A stretch of DNA of 64,000 nucleotides. It comes from Pedinophyceae sp. YPF-701. Lineage: Eukaryota > Chlorophyta > Pedinophyceae. The stretch covers positions 1 to 64,000 of the forward strand of contig CAJZHL010000032.1 in the NCBI GenBank assembly GCA_916048055.1. Reading direction: 5' to 3'. Shown here in pieces: positions 33,118-43,662 of the stretch. Positions within the stretch are counted from its first letter, which is position 1, and each line of letters starts with the position of its first letter. The position numbers and the translations under genes are program-made. Below the pieces are notes generated by a model, which saw nothing but the letters and a program-made list of their open reading frames with translations, was not told the origin of the DNA and ran no database searches.

Positions 33118-34643
33118 TCATCGTCCGAGCGGCATGTGCATCCCGGGGGGCGGCGGAACGGCGCCTGGGGGCGGAACAGCGCCCGGTGGCCCAGGGCCCG
33201 CCCCGGGTCCGACCGGCGGCGGGCCTGGGCCGTCGAGGCGCCAGCAGTGCGTCAGGTCGTCCCAGCCGGTGCTCGCGGCGAGGCCCCGCACGAGCGTGCT
33301 GATCTCCACGCCCGTGACGAACTCGGAGTGGTGCGTCCAGCGCCGCACCAGCGGGGCCTGTGGCCGGCCCACGTCCCACAGGATCACCGCCATGTCGTAC
33401 CCGCCCGACAGGATCTCGTTCTCCGACCACGGCGAGAACACCACGCTCCGAACGCCCATTCCGTGCCCGAGCAGCGTCACCAGGGGCTGCGCAGGCAACC
33501 GCACGTCCCACACGTTCACCGCCTTGTCCACGGACCCTGCGGCGCGGCGCGCGGGGAGCAGCGGTGAAGCACGGGACGCGGGGCCCGCGGGGCGGCGGGC
33601 GCGGGCGCGCGCGGGCCTGCGCACCGGTGGCGAAGATGCAGTCGTTGTACTTGCACCAGTCGCCCGACAGGATCTCCTGCTGGGCCGCGGGGACGGTCAG
33701 CGTGGCCTGCGGCTGCCGGAGGTCCCAGATGCGCGCCGTGCAGTCCCCCGAGACGGTCAGCGCCACGTCGGGTTGCCGCGGGTTCCACTGGGCGGCATAC
33801 ACGCAGTACGTGTGGCCGGCCAGCACCCTGACGCACGCCCCTGCGACGGCACGGCGCTCCACAGGGTGAGGGGCGCGGTCGGCGCGGCGAGGGCGGCGCG
33901 GCGGGGCATGACGCCTTGTGGCAAGACGGCATGCTCATGGTGGGCGGCGGACCGGTCTCGGGCTCCCACACGCGCGCGGTGTCGTCCCAGCTCGAGCTGA
34001 TGATGAGCTCGCGTCGGAGGATGTTCCACTTGACGCACTGGCACTCCCGGGCGTGCTCGTGCAACTGCCGCACGCACGCCTGCCCGGGGGGCGCTGCAAC
34101 GCGCAGTGTCGGGGGCGCGGTGCGCTCCTTCAGCTCAGAGGAGCAGGGCGGCGCACGAGGCGCCGTCTCGCACGCGGCGGCGCGCGCGCGGGGCAGCACT
34201 CACGCACCGGTGACGTCCCAGACGCGAATGCTGCCGTCTCCACCGGCCGTGGCGATGATGTTCTCGTGCGCTTCGCTCCACGCGGCATCAAACAGCGCCT
34301 CTGCGCGGCGAAATCACGGAGCGCTCCACGTCGCGACCAAGCAGGGGCGATGTAGGCAAACGGCGCTCTGTGAGCCCCCCGGGCCATCCCACGCACGCCG
34401 GGCGCCCGCGACCCCCCGACTGCGCCGTCCGTGCAGCGCAGAGCAGCCCGCGCACTCACCAGCGGTGTCGAAGGCCGCGACCGGCGCGAACCGCTCCGCC
34501 CCCGTGTCGGGCAGCGCATCGATGACGTGCAGCCGCCCGTTGCCCACGATGCCGAAGTACTGCGCCGTGCACACCGCCAGGCGCGCCTCGCTGAACGGGC
34601 TGAACCGGACCGCGCACCCCTGGAAGGGCGTCCGGAAGGGCAT
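33118..34643 (-). CDS. PEX7: PEX7, peroxisomal PTS2 import receptor (WD40)
   Basis: Five exons, 34643-34460, 34300-34208, 34093-33953, 33840-33625 and 33536-33118, give 350 residues. PEX7 binds PTS2-bearing enzymes in the cytosol and delivers them to the peroxisome with PEX5 or another co-receptor. Diagnostic N terminus: CAVRFSPFSEARLAVCTAQ then FGIVGNGRLHVID. WD repeats follow (ALFDAAWSEAHENIIATAGG; QCVKWNILRRELIISSSWDD; YAAQWNPRQPDVALTVSGD; AVNVWDVRLPAQPLVTLLGH; VVFSPWSENEILSGGYD). The last exon adds a Pro/Gly/Ala-rich tail (GPGPPPVGPGAGPGPPGAV) not usual for the family. All four introns are phase 1. Confidence 0.93.
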
Positions 34644-35884
34644 GCGCCGTCCTCGCCCGCCCCTCGCGCCGCGGCGGTCAGCCGGGAGCACGCGACCGCT
34701 CCGCCCGCGACGTCACGTAGTTTCGCCCGTGATGGCTTCTCCGCGCCACCAGAGCGGCGGATCGCGCCCCCTCGCGCTGCCTGGGCGGCGCGGCGCTCGC
34801 ACCGGGGCACAACGACTGAGGGCACTTTACGAGGCAAAAGCGTCGCGCCCGCGCCGCTCCTGGGGGGCCGCGAGGTCGGGATCTCTGCCCCACGGGCGCC
34901 GTCGGGCCGCGTGCATGACGTCCCAGGGCCGCGGCGGCGGCTGCGGGCCCGCGCGGCGCGTGTTCCGCGATGTCGGACGTGCCTGCAGGGGGCGGTTCCT
35001 CGCCCCGGGGGCTCTCTGGGCCGGCGCGCGATCCCTGCGCGGCAGTTCGCGTGGCGCGCGTTGATGTATCATGGTGAACCGCATGCTCACGCCGTTCGCT
35101 GGTTGCGGCACGGAGTCGGGGGGGCAGGGCGCAGCGGCAGTATGGCGCAGCTCCCAGCCCCCGCACGTCGCGTTGGCGGCGAGCCAGGCGCACCAATCGG
35201 GCGGTTGCGCTCTGGATTTCGGGCACCCGTCGCAGTTTGGCGCGACCGCGGCCCGACGAGAGGTGCGCCACCGAGAACGGAATCTGAGTTTCAGGGCCCG
35301 CCAGCGCGCCCGGACGCCGCCGTTCGCGGCCCTTGCGTGCCGGCCCGGCGTCACACGGGCAAGCTCGTTCCGCCCCGGGGCCGCCTGGCGCTGCTCGCGG
35401 CACGGCGGCGGCGTGCGCCTGGCTGCCCGCCATCAGTGGGTTGTTCCCGATCCTCGCCGACCGCGGCGGTGTCGAGTGAGCATTCCCGCGGCCCTCGGTT
35501 CTGATGTCACGCAGGAGCACGCCTTCGAGAGGGAGCTGCGCGCACACAGCCTGACGTCCGAGAGGTGAGGCACCTGGCTTGTGATGCACCTCGCTCGCTG
35601 GGGGGCGCTTATAGCTCGCAGGCGGCCCGGGAAGGCCCTCCGGGCCGGACCGATCCCCCAATTTCGTCCTCACGAAGGGCCTCGCGCGGCAGTCGCGGGG
35701 CGTGCGCCGCGCACGCCCGCGGGCGCGCAGCCTCCGCTTCGATGGTTGCGTGCGTTGAATGCGCGCGCCCGCGGGCCCGGCCGGCGCGCGCTGGAGCCCG
35801 GCGCGCTGGACTTCGTGCATCAGAGCCCTCGAGGCTCTCCCGGCCCAGCCCCGCGGGCCGGCCCGATTTCAGCCTGACAGCAGC
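34644..35884. other. PEX7 upstream region to transposon insertion site
   Basis: 1.2 kb. Long open frames exist on both strands (for example plus 35071-35568, which opens after GATGTATC and starts MVNRMLTPFAGCGTESGGQG), but they overlap each other and match no family I recognise. Treated as uncharacterised. Confidence 0.4.
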
Positions 35885-35893
35885 CGGGTTTGA
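35885..35893. repeat. 9-bp target-site duplication, left (CGGGTTTGA)
   Basis: CGGGTTTGA directly precedes the left terminal inverted repeat and recurs in the same orientation at 40086-40094. Nine base pairs is the usual MULE target duplication. Confidence 0.93.
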
Positions 35894-35920
35894 CAGACCC
35901 TATACATCACCAATATAAGG
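35894..35920 (+). repeat. MULE left terminal inverted repeat
   Basis: Begins CAGACCCTATACATCACCAA and ends TATAAGG; 22 of 27 positions match the reverse complement of 40059-40085. Confidence 0.9.
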
Positions 35921-36089
35921 CACGGGCCGCGGGGGGGGGTGCCTGGTGCATCCCGCGGCATGTGGCCACCAGGCACGCGCGCTCAGCCACACAACGGTGC
36001 CGCAGGCGCGGCGGCAGACGGATCCGCGACCCGACCGCTCAGGCTGCGGTACGTGCTGCTCAGCAGGTTCAGTGTCGGCGGGCGCCAAC

Positions 36090-39000
36090 ATGGAGGTACG
36101 AACCGACGCGTGCGCCACCGCTATGCGATCACTTTGTTGATTGACGCCCCCTGTATGCCGTACCTCCTCCCGAACCGCCCACGCTGTGATGCACTTCCTG
36201 GCCAGGACTTGGTTTTTTCGCGCCGACAGGCGGGAGCGTGCGCCTGCGGAATCCCCATGCGAGTGCGCACCAACCCGACTGCGCCAGTGATCCTTGTCAC
36301 CGCAGGATGCGAATGCGGGCGCGAATGAGGGTCCACCAGACGGTGCAGCGCCGAACGGCGCGGCAAGCTTGCCCGCAGGCCAAGCAACTGGCCCGAAGCG
36401 ACCTAGCAAGAGCGTGTTTCACACGGTGCCGGTGTCTACGCCTTCTCCAGGTGCGTCGCATTCGTGCGGGCGGTGGCAAGGCGCATTAAACCCACGCCCG
36501 CGCCGCCAAGGCCGACCCGACCTATTTCACCTCTCTGCAGGTCCCTTTGCGCTCGCTGACCTCAACTGGGTCACGGTTGCGTGGGCGAAATCCAAGACGG
36601 GGTTTGCGGCGATGGCACGCTTCTCGGAGTCGCGCTGGGACGACATGAAGGAAGGCGAGGCTCGCGTCGCAGGCCTCCCGCTGTACATCAGGAAGAGCAA
36701 TGCCTCCAAAAAGGGCCTACCAGGAGGCGAACTGCACTGCTCGGGCGGGCCCGAAGATCATCGGGGAGGAGCCTCCCAGGCGCGGTTCCAAGGCAGGTCG
36801 CGGAAGGCCCTCGCGGAGCTGGAACGCCAAGGTGAGGGACCTACGCTGGCCACAGCATGATGGGCGCGCACCTTCCGTCTCGCGCACCAATCTTGCGCCT
36901 CCGCTGGCAGGCAGCTTGCCCAACATATCGTCCTGCTCTGAGTCTGTGTCGCAGACAACGTGACCGCGGCGGACGCCGATGCGCGAGGGTCGTACAAGAA
37001 GCGCAAGTTCACCAAGTCTCAACTCGGGACGAGCGTGCGGTGCGGGTGCCAGGTGTCCCTGAAATACACCACGCTCGACGAGGGTGAAGGGAACGTTCGG
37101 TCTGTGGCGGTCCGGTACGACATCCCCGCCGACTCGGAGGCAGGGCCGCCGCAGCACTCGGGGCACGACGTGGGAGAGTCTCTGCGAGAGGCGATTCAGC
37201 AGCACGACATGGACGGCATCCGCGGCTGCATCCCCCATCGCCTGAGTCTCAAGTCGCGCGAAGTACTGAGCGCGTATGCGACGATGGGCGTGGCCGTGTC
37301 TCGGGCGCTGTCGGGCCTGAGGGAGGACATCATGGCAGACTTCGCCGAGGAGACGAGCCTGTACGCTGAGTACGGGAACTTCTGGTCCGCCATGAGCCTG
37401 CTCGGCGCAGCCCTGAAGAAGCAAGAACTGCGCGACTTCCTCGCGACGAGTGACGACTACCACAACGCGAAGGCAAAATGCAGGGGGGATGATGGCGTGG
37501 GCTTCGCCGCCGACGACCAGCGGAGCTGCGAGAACATGGTGCGCGAGAATCGCCACATCTACCCTACGTACCGGCACCTCACGGCGACGACGCCGATGGT
37601 CTTGGTTCTGATGACCAAAAACATGGTCAGCCAAGGAGTTGCACACTGGAACAGGGAAGGCGCAGTGAAGAACATCTGCTTCGACGTCACCTTCGGCACG
37701 AACCGCTACAACTTCAAGACCTGCGCCGTGAACGTCGTCGGGTCGGCGGGTCGGTGGCGGCCGATCGCGATCTGCGTGTTGAGCGACGAGACGGCAGAGA
37801 CTGTTGGGATGGCGTTGAACTGCGTTCGGGCGGAGCTGAACAAGGCGGGCGCGGAGAGCTGGGGCGAGACGCGGCCGGGCAAGCGCGCGGTGTTCATGAC
37901 GGACTGCGCGGAGGCGCTGAAGCAGGCGGTCGCCACCACGTTTCCAAGTGCAACGCATGTGTGGTGCACGTTCCACATGCTGCAAGCGGTCCTCAAGAAC
38001 CTGCACAGCAAGATCGGCCAGGGCGCGGGGGTGGGGGACCTGAAGAGGCGAATCTGGTGCGACATCGTGGACATGCTCCGGAAGGCGCGCCGTGATGTGC
38101 TGGGAGCATATATTGCATCTTCGGCGCGCGAGCAGCGGCAAGCGGACGACAGGGTGGCGGAGGACGCCGCTGCCGACATCGCTGCCTTCAATGCGCGGTA
38201 TTCCAGCGACAGGCGCGCTGCGTCGTTTCTCAAGTACTTCAAGTCTCAGTGGGGTGCATCTGAGGTGACCGCGATGTGGATGCTGCGCTACCGATCGACG
38301 GACATCCCCCCGACGGACAACGCCAGCGAGTGCCTTTTCAAGTGGATGAAGGACATGCTCAGCGCGCGGGGCGTGCGGTGCGTGCATCATCGGCGGCTTG
38401 ATCAGTTCCTTCTGCACTGCATCTCCCAGGACGAGGAGCGGGCGGCGCTGGAGGCGGCGTGCGCTGTGGGTCTGCGCCAGCCCAGGGCGCTGCAAGAAGC
38501 GCTGCGAGTCGCCGAGAACGGCGGCGAGGCCTTGCGTCAATACGTGCAACAGTTGATGGTGATGTGGCCATTGGTCGACGGGGTGCGAGAACCCACGGAC
38601 GCGCCCGAGCAAGGCAAGTGGGAGATCACGCGCGACGGTCGCTCTCGTGTGCTGGACTTCGTGGGGGGGAAGCTGACGTGCACGTGCGATCATCATGGGG
38701 TGTGCCATCACATGGCTGCGGTGCGTCAAAGGTACAACTTCACGTACAAGTGGTTCAAGGACGCTGTCGCGCACTTGGGGCCGTCCGTCGCGAGGCCACT
38801 CCCGGGGGACGACAGCTCCGAGGAGCAGGAGGGCGGCGCGGGCACCAACGCAGCTGCGAGAGCAACAGGCGCTAGCGCTGCTGTCGTCGGCGACCCCGCG
38901 GAGGGGGCGGGTGCTGAAGCACAGGAGGTCGCGTCGCCGCCGAGGCAGGCGGAGCTCGCGGCTGCGAAGCAAAGGATGATCGAAGGGATCAACGCGTGCG

Positions 39001-39971
39001 ACAACAAGGAGCACCTGATGAAGCTCTATCGGGCGTTCCGAGATTGGGAGCAGAGCGGCCGCAACGGGTGAGCGCGGAGCACGCACCACGTGCGGTTGGC
39101 TGCTGGTTGTCGTGGCGCGATCTGCCCCGATGCACGCGAGCGCGCTCGACAACTTGTACACGCAAACCTTTTGCCCTGCAGGATAGAGTGGGAAGCCGGC
39201 GCGATCCGCAGCAAAAAGCGCAGGGAAGTGTACGCTCTGAAGCGGCGGTCGAAGAGAGAGCGTCGACGCGATCAGCGCTCGGGCGTGGCGGGAGACGCCT
39301 CCCGAGAGGGTGCAGCAACGTCATCATCGACCGACTCGGACCCCCAGACGTTGGCGCAGCGGTGCACGTGGAGGGTGCCGCGTGCGAACGAGGAGCGCGA
39401 CGCGCTGAGGGCGAAGACGCGGCTGCCCGGGGACCCAACTGCTTCTGCCCCTCCAGCAGGCAACAATGCTGACCAGCGCACGGGCGGGGGTGGCGGTGGC
39501 CCGGCTGCGGGTGGGAGTCGGCCGGCAGACCCCGACGCGGCAGGGGAGCTCGTGCTGTCCGCGGCTCTGGCGCCGGACTGGTCCCAGCTGCTGAGCCAAG
39601 CACAAGCGACACAAGGCGGGCCGCCCGCGACACAAGGCGGCCAGCGTGCACTGGACCCGCGCGTCGACGAGAGGCACCAGGCGTTCGACTGTCTCGGGGA
39701 GCGTTTCATCGTACCCGCGGAGCGCAGGGCCATCGGGGGACCGACTGCTCACGAGCAGTTGTGGGAGGGCTGGCGATGGTGCCGCGAGTGCGGCAAATGG
39801 AGGACCAACGGGTTCGTACAGACCATGACGGCCGCTGTGCAGTACTTCAGGTGCTCGGAGTGGGACCCGGTCGGCAGATGTAGCGCGGATTGCAGCAAGT
39901 GCCACAGTGATGGCAGAGCCCGCAACAGCACGTGCCACCACTACGGTGCACCGCGGGGAGCACGCAGGTAG
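36090..39971 (+). CDS. MULE transposase with SWIM finger and C-terminal CW-like zinc finger
   Basis: Five exons are proposed, 36090-36095, 36306-36450, 36541-36831, 36955-39067 and 39182-39971: 1114 residues, every junction in phase. Order: short Pro/Ala-rich N terminus with a basic PKRPSK; WVTVAWAKSKTGFAAMARFS (the FAR1-like start of MULE proteins); a Cys/His segment (GTSVRCGCQVSLKY...HSGHD); the DDE core with D in ICFDVTFGTNRYNFK (about residue 390), D in FMTDCAEALKQA (about 462), WCTFHMLQ (about 483) and E in TDNASECLFKWMKDML (about 602); and the SWIM finger CTCDHHGVCHH (about 722-735). The last exon adds a basic IRSKKRREVYALKRRSKRER, a low-complexity linker and WRWCRECGKWRTN...YFRCSEWDPVGRCSADC (about 1050-1095), which matches the W-x-x-C-x2-C-x-KWR...C...C layout of CW domains. 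The first two-codon exon is the least certain part. Confidence 0.88.
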
Positions 39972-40058
39972 CTTCGGTGTGACGATACGTACCCGCCGCG
40001 CCGAAAAAACGGGCCGTCTCGCGACTGTGTCTCGCCTGAAACGCCCCCGACCCCACCA

Positions 40059-40085
40059 CCTCATACTGGTGAAGTATAGGCCCTG
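40059..40085 (-). repeat. MULE right terminal inverted repeat
   Basis: Read on the minus strand it begins CAGGGCCTATACTTCACCAG and ends TATGAGG. Mismatches to the left repeat are at positions 4, 5, 13, 20 and 24. Confidence 0.9.
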
Positions 40086-40094
40086 CGGGTTTGA
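40086..40094. repeat. 9-bp target-site duplication, right (CGGGTTTGA)
   Basis: Exact direct copy of 35885-35893, immediately outside the right terminal repeat. Confidence 0.93.
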
Positions 40095-40279
40095 TGACGG
40101 CTCGTGTGCGCCCGATGGGCCCGTCGCGCGGCACCGCACGGCACATTCCTCACGCAATGGCCACGATCACTCCAATCTGCAGAATGCTCGCGGCGTGCAC
40201 CACCGCGCAGCCCGAGAAGCCGGCATGCGACCCTCCCTTCGGCCTCTTCAGGGATGCCCAAGCAGATGCTGGTCCGTGA

Positions 40280-40789
40280 TCCGTCCACCCCGCGCCCCCG
40301 CACCCGCGCCCGCGCCGCGCAGCCCCACGCGCCCCACGCCGCCCGCGTCCGCGCCCGCCAGCCGCGCCCCGCCCGCCGCGGCCCCTGGCCGCCCTGGACT
40401 TCCACCCACCTCTCACGCGCGGCACCACCACCGCGACGGTCTCCGCAGGGCTCTGGGACGCGCCGGACCGCTGCGCGCACCAGACGCGGGCATGGGGCTT
40501 CGCGCCGCCGTGCCCCGGTGAGGCGCAGCGCTGCGGGGGGGCGCGATCCACCCGCGAGGCCGGCCGACGCCCCTCCGCGTGCACCGCACACAACTCCCCG
40601 CTCGCGCCGGGCGGAGCCGGGGGGCCCAGCGCCATGACGCACGCCGCGTCCTCGGCCGTCCCGCCCGACGCCCGGGGCCACGACCCGAACGGCCTCGACT
40701 GGCAAACCGCATGGGACGCGGCGAGCTTGGACGGCGCCTCCGGGCCGCCCGTGCCGCCCGAGAGCCTGGACTGGAGCCTCCCGGGCTGA
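40280..40789 (+). CDS. Orphan coding fragment, 3' exon of an unidentified gene
   Basis: An open frame from 40280 to the stop at 40787-40789 contains PLTRGTTTATVSAGLWDAPD, RCAHQTRAWGFAPPCPG and ends NGLDWQTAWDAASLDG...PESLDWSLPG. Its Asp/Trp/Thr-rich composition differs from the Arg/Ala/Pro/Gly noise of random frames here, which suggests real coding. There is no ATG before 40634, so if genuine it is a spliced 3' exon. It sits just outside the right end of the MULE, which may have separated it from upstream exons. No family recognised. Confidence 0.4.
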   Translation, partial: SVHPAPPHPRPRRAAPRAPRRPRPRPPAAPRPPRPLAALDFHPPLTRGTTTATVSAGLWDAPDRCAHQTRAWGFAPPCPGEAQRCGGARSTREAGRRPSACTAHNSPLAPGGAGGPSAMTHAASSAVPPDARGHDPNGLDWQTAWDAASLDGASGPPVPPESLDWSLPG

Positions 40790-41968
40790 CCGCGCGCCGG
40801 AAGAGCGCAGGGCGGGCGAGCCCCGGACCATCATCCACGCGGCGCGGTCGTAGCGGATGGTTGAATCTCTTGGCCCACAGAGCATCTCCCTCCAACGGGA
40901 GGCGAGAACGCGGCGGCGCGGGCTGTAGGCGCGACCCCGTGCGGCGCGCGAACCTTCGGTAGACTAGCACATGCGGCGCCGCGGTCAGTTGCAGCGTGAT
41001 CGCGGCGCAGGGCTGCAGACGCGCGCAGAGGCAGCGGCGGGCGGGCATCGCGGCGGGCGGGCGCCGTGAGGGGCGCTGGCTCGCCGGGGCGGCATGAGGC
41101 GGCAGTACGGGTACGAAGCGGCGCGAACGCACACATCGTTTGGGGGGCACTCGGGGCCCCGGGCGCGCGCTGGCGGCCTAGTCGCTCCTGGCCACGAGCG
41201 GCAGCACACCAGCTGCCGAGCTCCGCTGGGCCGGGGCGCTGTGCCGCTTTGAGTCGCGCAAACGCGTGCGGCGGGCGAGTTCGTGACGGGCCGGTGCAAT
41301 GCGCGCCGGGTTCCTCGGAGGGCGACGCGATCGGCACGCGATGTCCTCGGCAGCAACCGACGCGACGTGATGCTGTGACTCGGACGCGGCGCGAGGGCGC
41401 GCAGCAGCCAGGCGCATGCGTCACCGGCGCTCGACGGGATGACGTGCAGTTGTGGAGGCGCCGCTCTCTGTTCGGCTGTGCCCTTGACAGATCGCAACTT
41501 GTCGCGTGATGAGACCGCGAATCACGTGGTCGGAGAGGGTGGAGGTGCGGCGTACCGGATGTCTGTGAGCGACGGCAGGCTCGGCGTGGTGCGAGGCCGG
41601 CCAGTGCGGGCATGAAGGAGGCTGCGCTGGGTTCCAGAGCAGAGCAGTCGGTTGTGCTGGTGATTGATCGTTTGATTGTTTGTTTTTGCACTTCGCTGAC
41701 CTGCATGCATCCCACGCGCAATGGCAGGCAGTGCGCTAGGTGACATTCGCGGGGACGAGGAGGCGGCGACTCGCTGTGCCCTTATCATACAACTTCTCAC
41801 AGGAAGCAGGATGCCACAGGTCATAGCAGTGGTCGCGTGTGCGGCAGCGGCCCGCAGCTGCGGGCTCGGCAGTTGGTCTGCCGTGAGATAGTGCTGCAGA
41901 TAGTGTCTGGTTCTCTTAGTCATGGGTACTGACTACTCGCTCTGGACTTGTCGGGGCAGGCCTCACTG
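40790..41968. other. Non-genic 1.2 kb
   Basis: No supported gene. Near 41675-41712 lies a T-rich stretch followed by ACTTCGCTGACCT and GCATCCC, shared with 63075-63110 and, in part, with the minus strand at 57826. Confidence 0.45.
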
Positions 41969-42665
41969 CCCCGACGGTGCTGCCAGATGATTGGCGAAGC
42001 TCAAGCCCGTCGCGAGGCGGTGCAGCATGCGGACGGAACTTTCCCTGTTTGCGCTGCCACGTGCTCGCTCCGTTGGGTGAGGGCGTGGGCAGGCGGGGCG
42101 GGGCGCATGGTGAAGGGGCGCGCACGTGGGCTGGCAAGGCGCGTGGAAAGCGTCGGGGCGCAGGGGGGCTGGGGGAATGCAACGCGGGAGGCGCGGTTCC
42201 GCGGGCGCTCCCACGCGCCGTGGCTCTTCAAGGAGCGAAGGCTTGCCAGCCCATCGGGATCGTAACGGGGAGGGGGGTAAGGGGAAGGGAGGGGAAGGGG
42301 CGGAGGGGGGCGGGGCCGGGAGGAAGGGGGAAGGGAGGGGGTCAAGGGTAGCAGAGCGTGCTGCCAGATGATTGGCGAAGCTCAACCCCGTCGCGAGGCG
42401 GTGCAGCATGCGGACGGAACTTCCCTGTTTGCGCTGCCACGTGCTCGCTCCGCTGGGCGAGGGCGTGGGCAGGCGGGGCGGGGCGCGCACATGGGCTGGC
42501 AAGGCGCGTGGAAGCGTCGGGGCGCAGGGGGGCTGGGGGAATGCAACGCGGGAGGCGCCGGGTTCAAAAGGGCGCTCCTCCCATGCGCGGTGGCCCTTCA
42601 GCGGGAGCGAAGGCTTGCCAGCCCATCGGGATCGTAAAGGGGGGGAGGGGGGGTAAGGGGGAAGG
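41969..42665. repeat. Direct tandem duplication, two G-rich 0.3-0.4 kb units
   Basis: Unit 1 (41969-42357) and unit 2 (42358-42665) both begin GTGCTGCCAGATGATTGGCG and continue in parallel through TGCGCTGCCACGTGCTCGCT and GGCTTGCCAGCCCATCGGGA. They differ by substitutions and indels, the largest a shorter G-rich tail in unit 2. The tails (GGGGAGGGGGGTAAGGGGAA type) could form G-quadruplexes. No coding signal. Confidence 0.9.
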
Positions 42666-43662
42666 GCGTTAAAGTCGGCAAGTGTCATCGTACTTGCATT
42701 ACTAGGACAGGCGGTGCGGGCGGCGGACGAGAATGTCCGGCGCGGAAGCAGTCTGAGCTGCTTGACTTTGCCAATGAGGACCTACTCTCGGGAGCTGAAG
42801 TGGGCTACAATTGGCTTCGGGGGAAGCCATGTAGTCCAGTCAGCTCGCGGCCTGGGCCTTTTGATTTCGGTTTGCAAATACCCGGTGCCGTTGGAGCGCC
42901 GGAGGGCTGTGCGAAGGTCAGGGTACATGTGCAGCACGCGTGCCACCCCCAATGCCCAGTCGCAGGTTGCTGCGCATGTGGGCATCGAGGGCGCGCTGTC
43001 GTGCGGCGGCAGGGCGCCGGTTGTACCGTGGGAAGGTCGGAGGTGCCGTGCCACTCCCTGCTGACGCCGGAAGGTCGGTTGGGAGTGCGAGGCCCGGCCT
43101 GGCTGAATGGCGGTGCTCGTGGTTTCTAGTCAGGGGCTGAATGTTCGTCAGTCAGCAACGAATGACATGTGCACCAGGGCCGAGCGCCTGTGCTGGCGGC
43201 GAAACTGTGGCGTGCTCTAGTGATAGTTCGAACAAGGTGTGTGGCTCTGAGGCTCGAGGCGTGGGGGGCAAAAGGGGGCAAAGGGGGGGTGGGAAGGGGG
43301 AGGTGGGCGGGTTGAGGAGGCTAGCGGGAGAAACATGGCGAAGAACGAGTGTAAAAAAAGGGAGGGTGTCGAGGGTCCGCGCGTGCATCGCGTGAGGCTG
43401 TGCTCCTTGATGCGCACAGTTCCAATGGGGATCTGTTGGCCTCGCGTGATCTCAACGGTCGAGAACAAGGTGGGAGAGGGCTGAACACGATTCGAAGGTC
43501 CGATGCATCCACGCAGCGCCCGGCGGGCTGCCGCGAACGAGACAAGGGACGACATAGTCCTGAGAGAAGCGAGGGGTGGGGGTGTGCCAGTCGGGGAAGG
43601 GGGGTGATGCGTTGACTGAGCTATGGGTGACTGTGCGCCGGGGTCGCGGCGACTCTGTCAAC
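42666..43662. other. Non-genic 1 kb downstream of the MYB gene
   Basis: It contains a G-run-rich segment at 43260-43320 and the MYB 3' flank. Open frames on both strands match no family. Confidence 0.5.

Larger units (their letters stand above)
35894..40085 (+). mobile_element. Complete Mutator-like (MULE) DNA transposon
   Basis: 4192 bp bounded by imperfect terminal inverted repeats and a 9-bp target duplication. The left end (35894-35920) and the reverse complement of the right end (40059-40085) agree at 22 of 27 positions; both start CAG and share CCTATAC.TCACCA.TAT.AGG. It encodes one five-exon transposase on the plus strand (36090-39971) with no internal stop after splicing, so the copy looks whole and possibly mobile in recent time. 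About 200 bp of subterminal non-coding DNA lies at the left and 115 bp at the right. Its right side is followed by an orphan coding-like stretch (40280-40789). Confidence 0.93.

Noticed and set aside
14865-34643. Neighbouring housekeeping genes as a functional cluster
   Set aside because: Strands alternate, spacers of 0.4-1.6 kb separate them and the roles (peptide turnover, DNA repair, trafficking, polyphosphate, peroxisome import) are unrelated.
34678-35820. Minus-strand frame of 380 codons upstream of PEX7
   Set aside because: Arg/Ala/Pro/Gly composition typical of random GC-rich frames; it overlaps PEX7 exon 1 and an equally long plus-strand frame.
36700-36832. Apparent frameshift in the MULE transposase at an A run near 36708, because the neighbouring frame also looks protein-like
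   Set aside because: The original frame alone gives matching phase 1 at the 36832 donor and 36955 acceptor, so no shift is needed.
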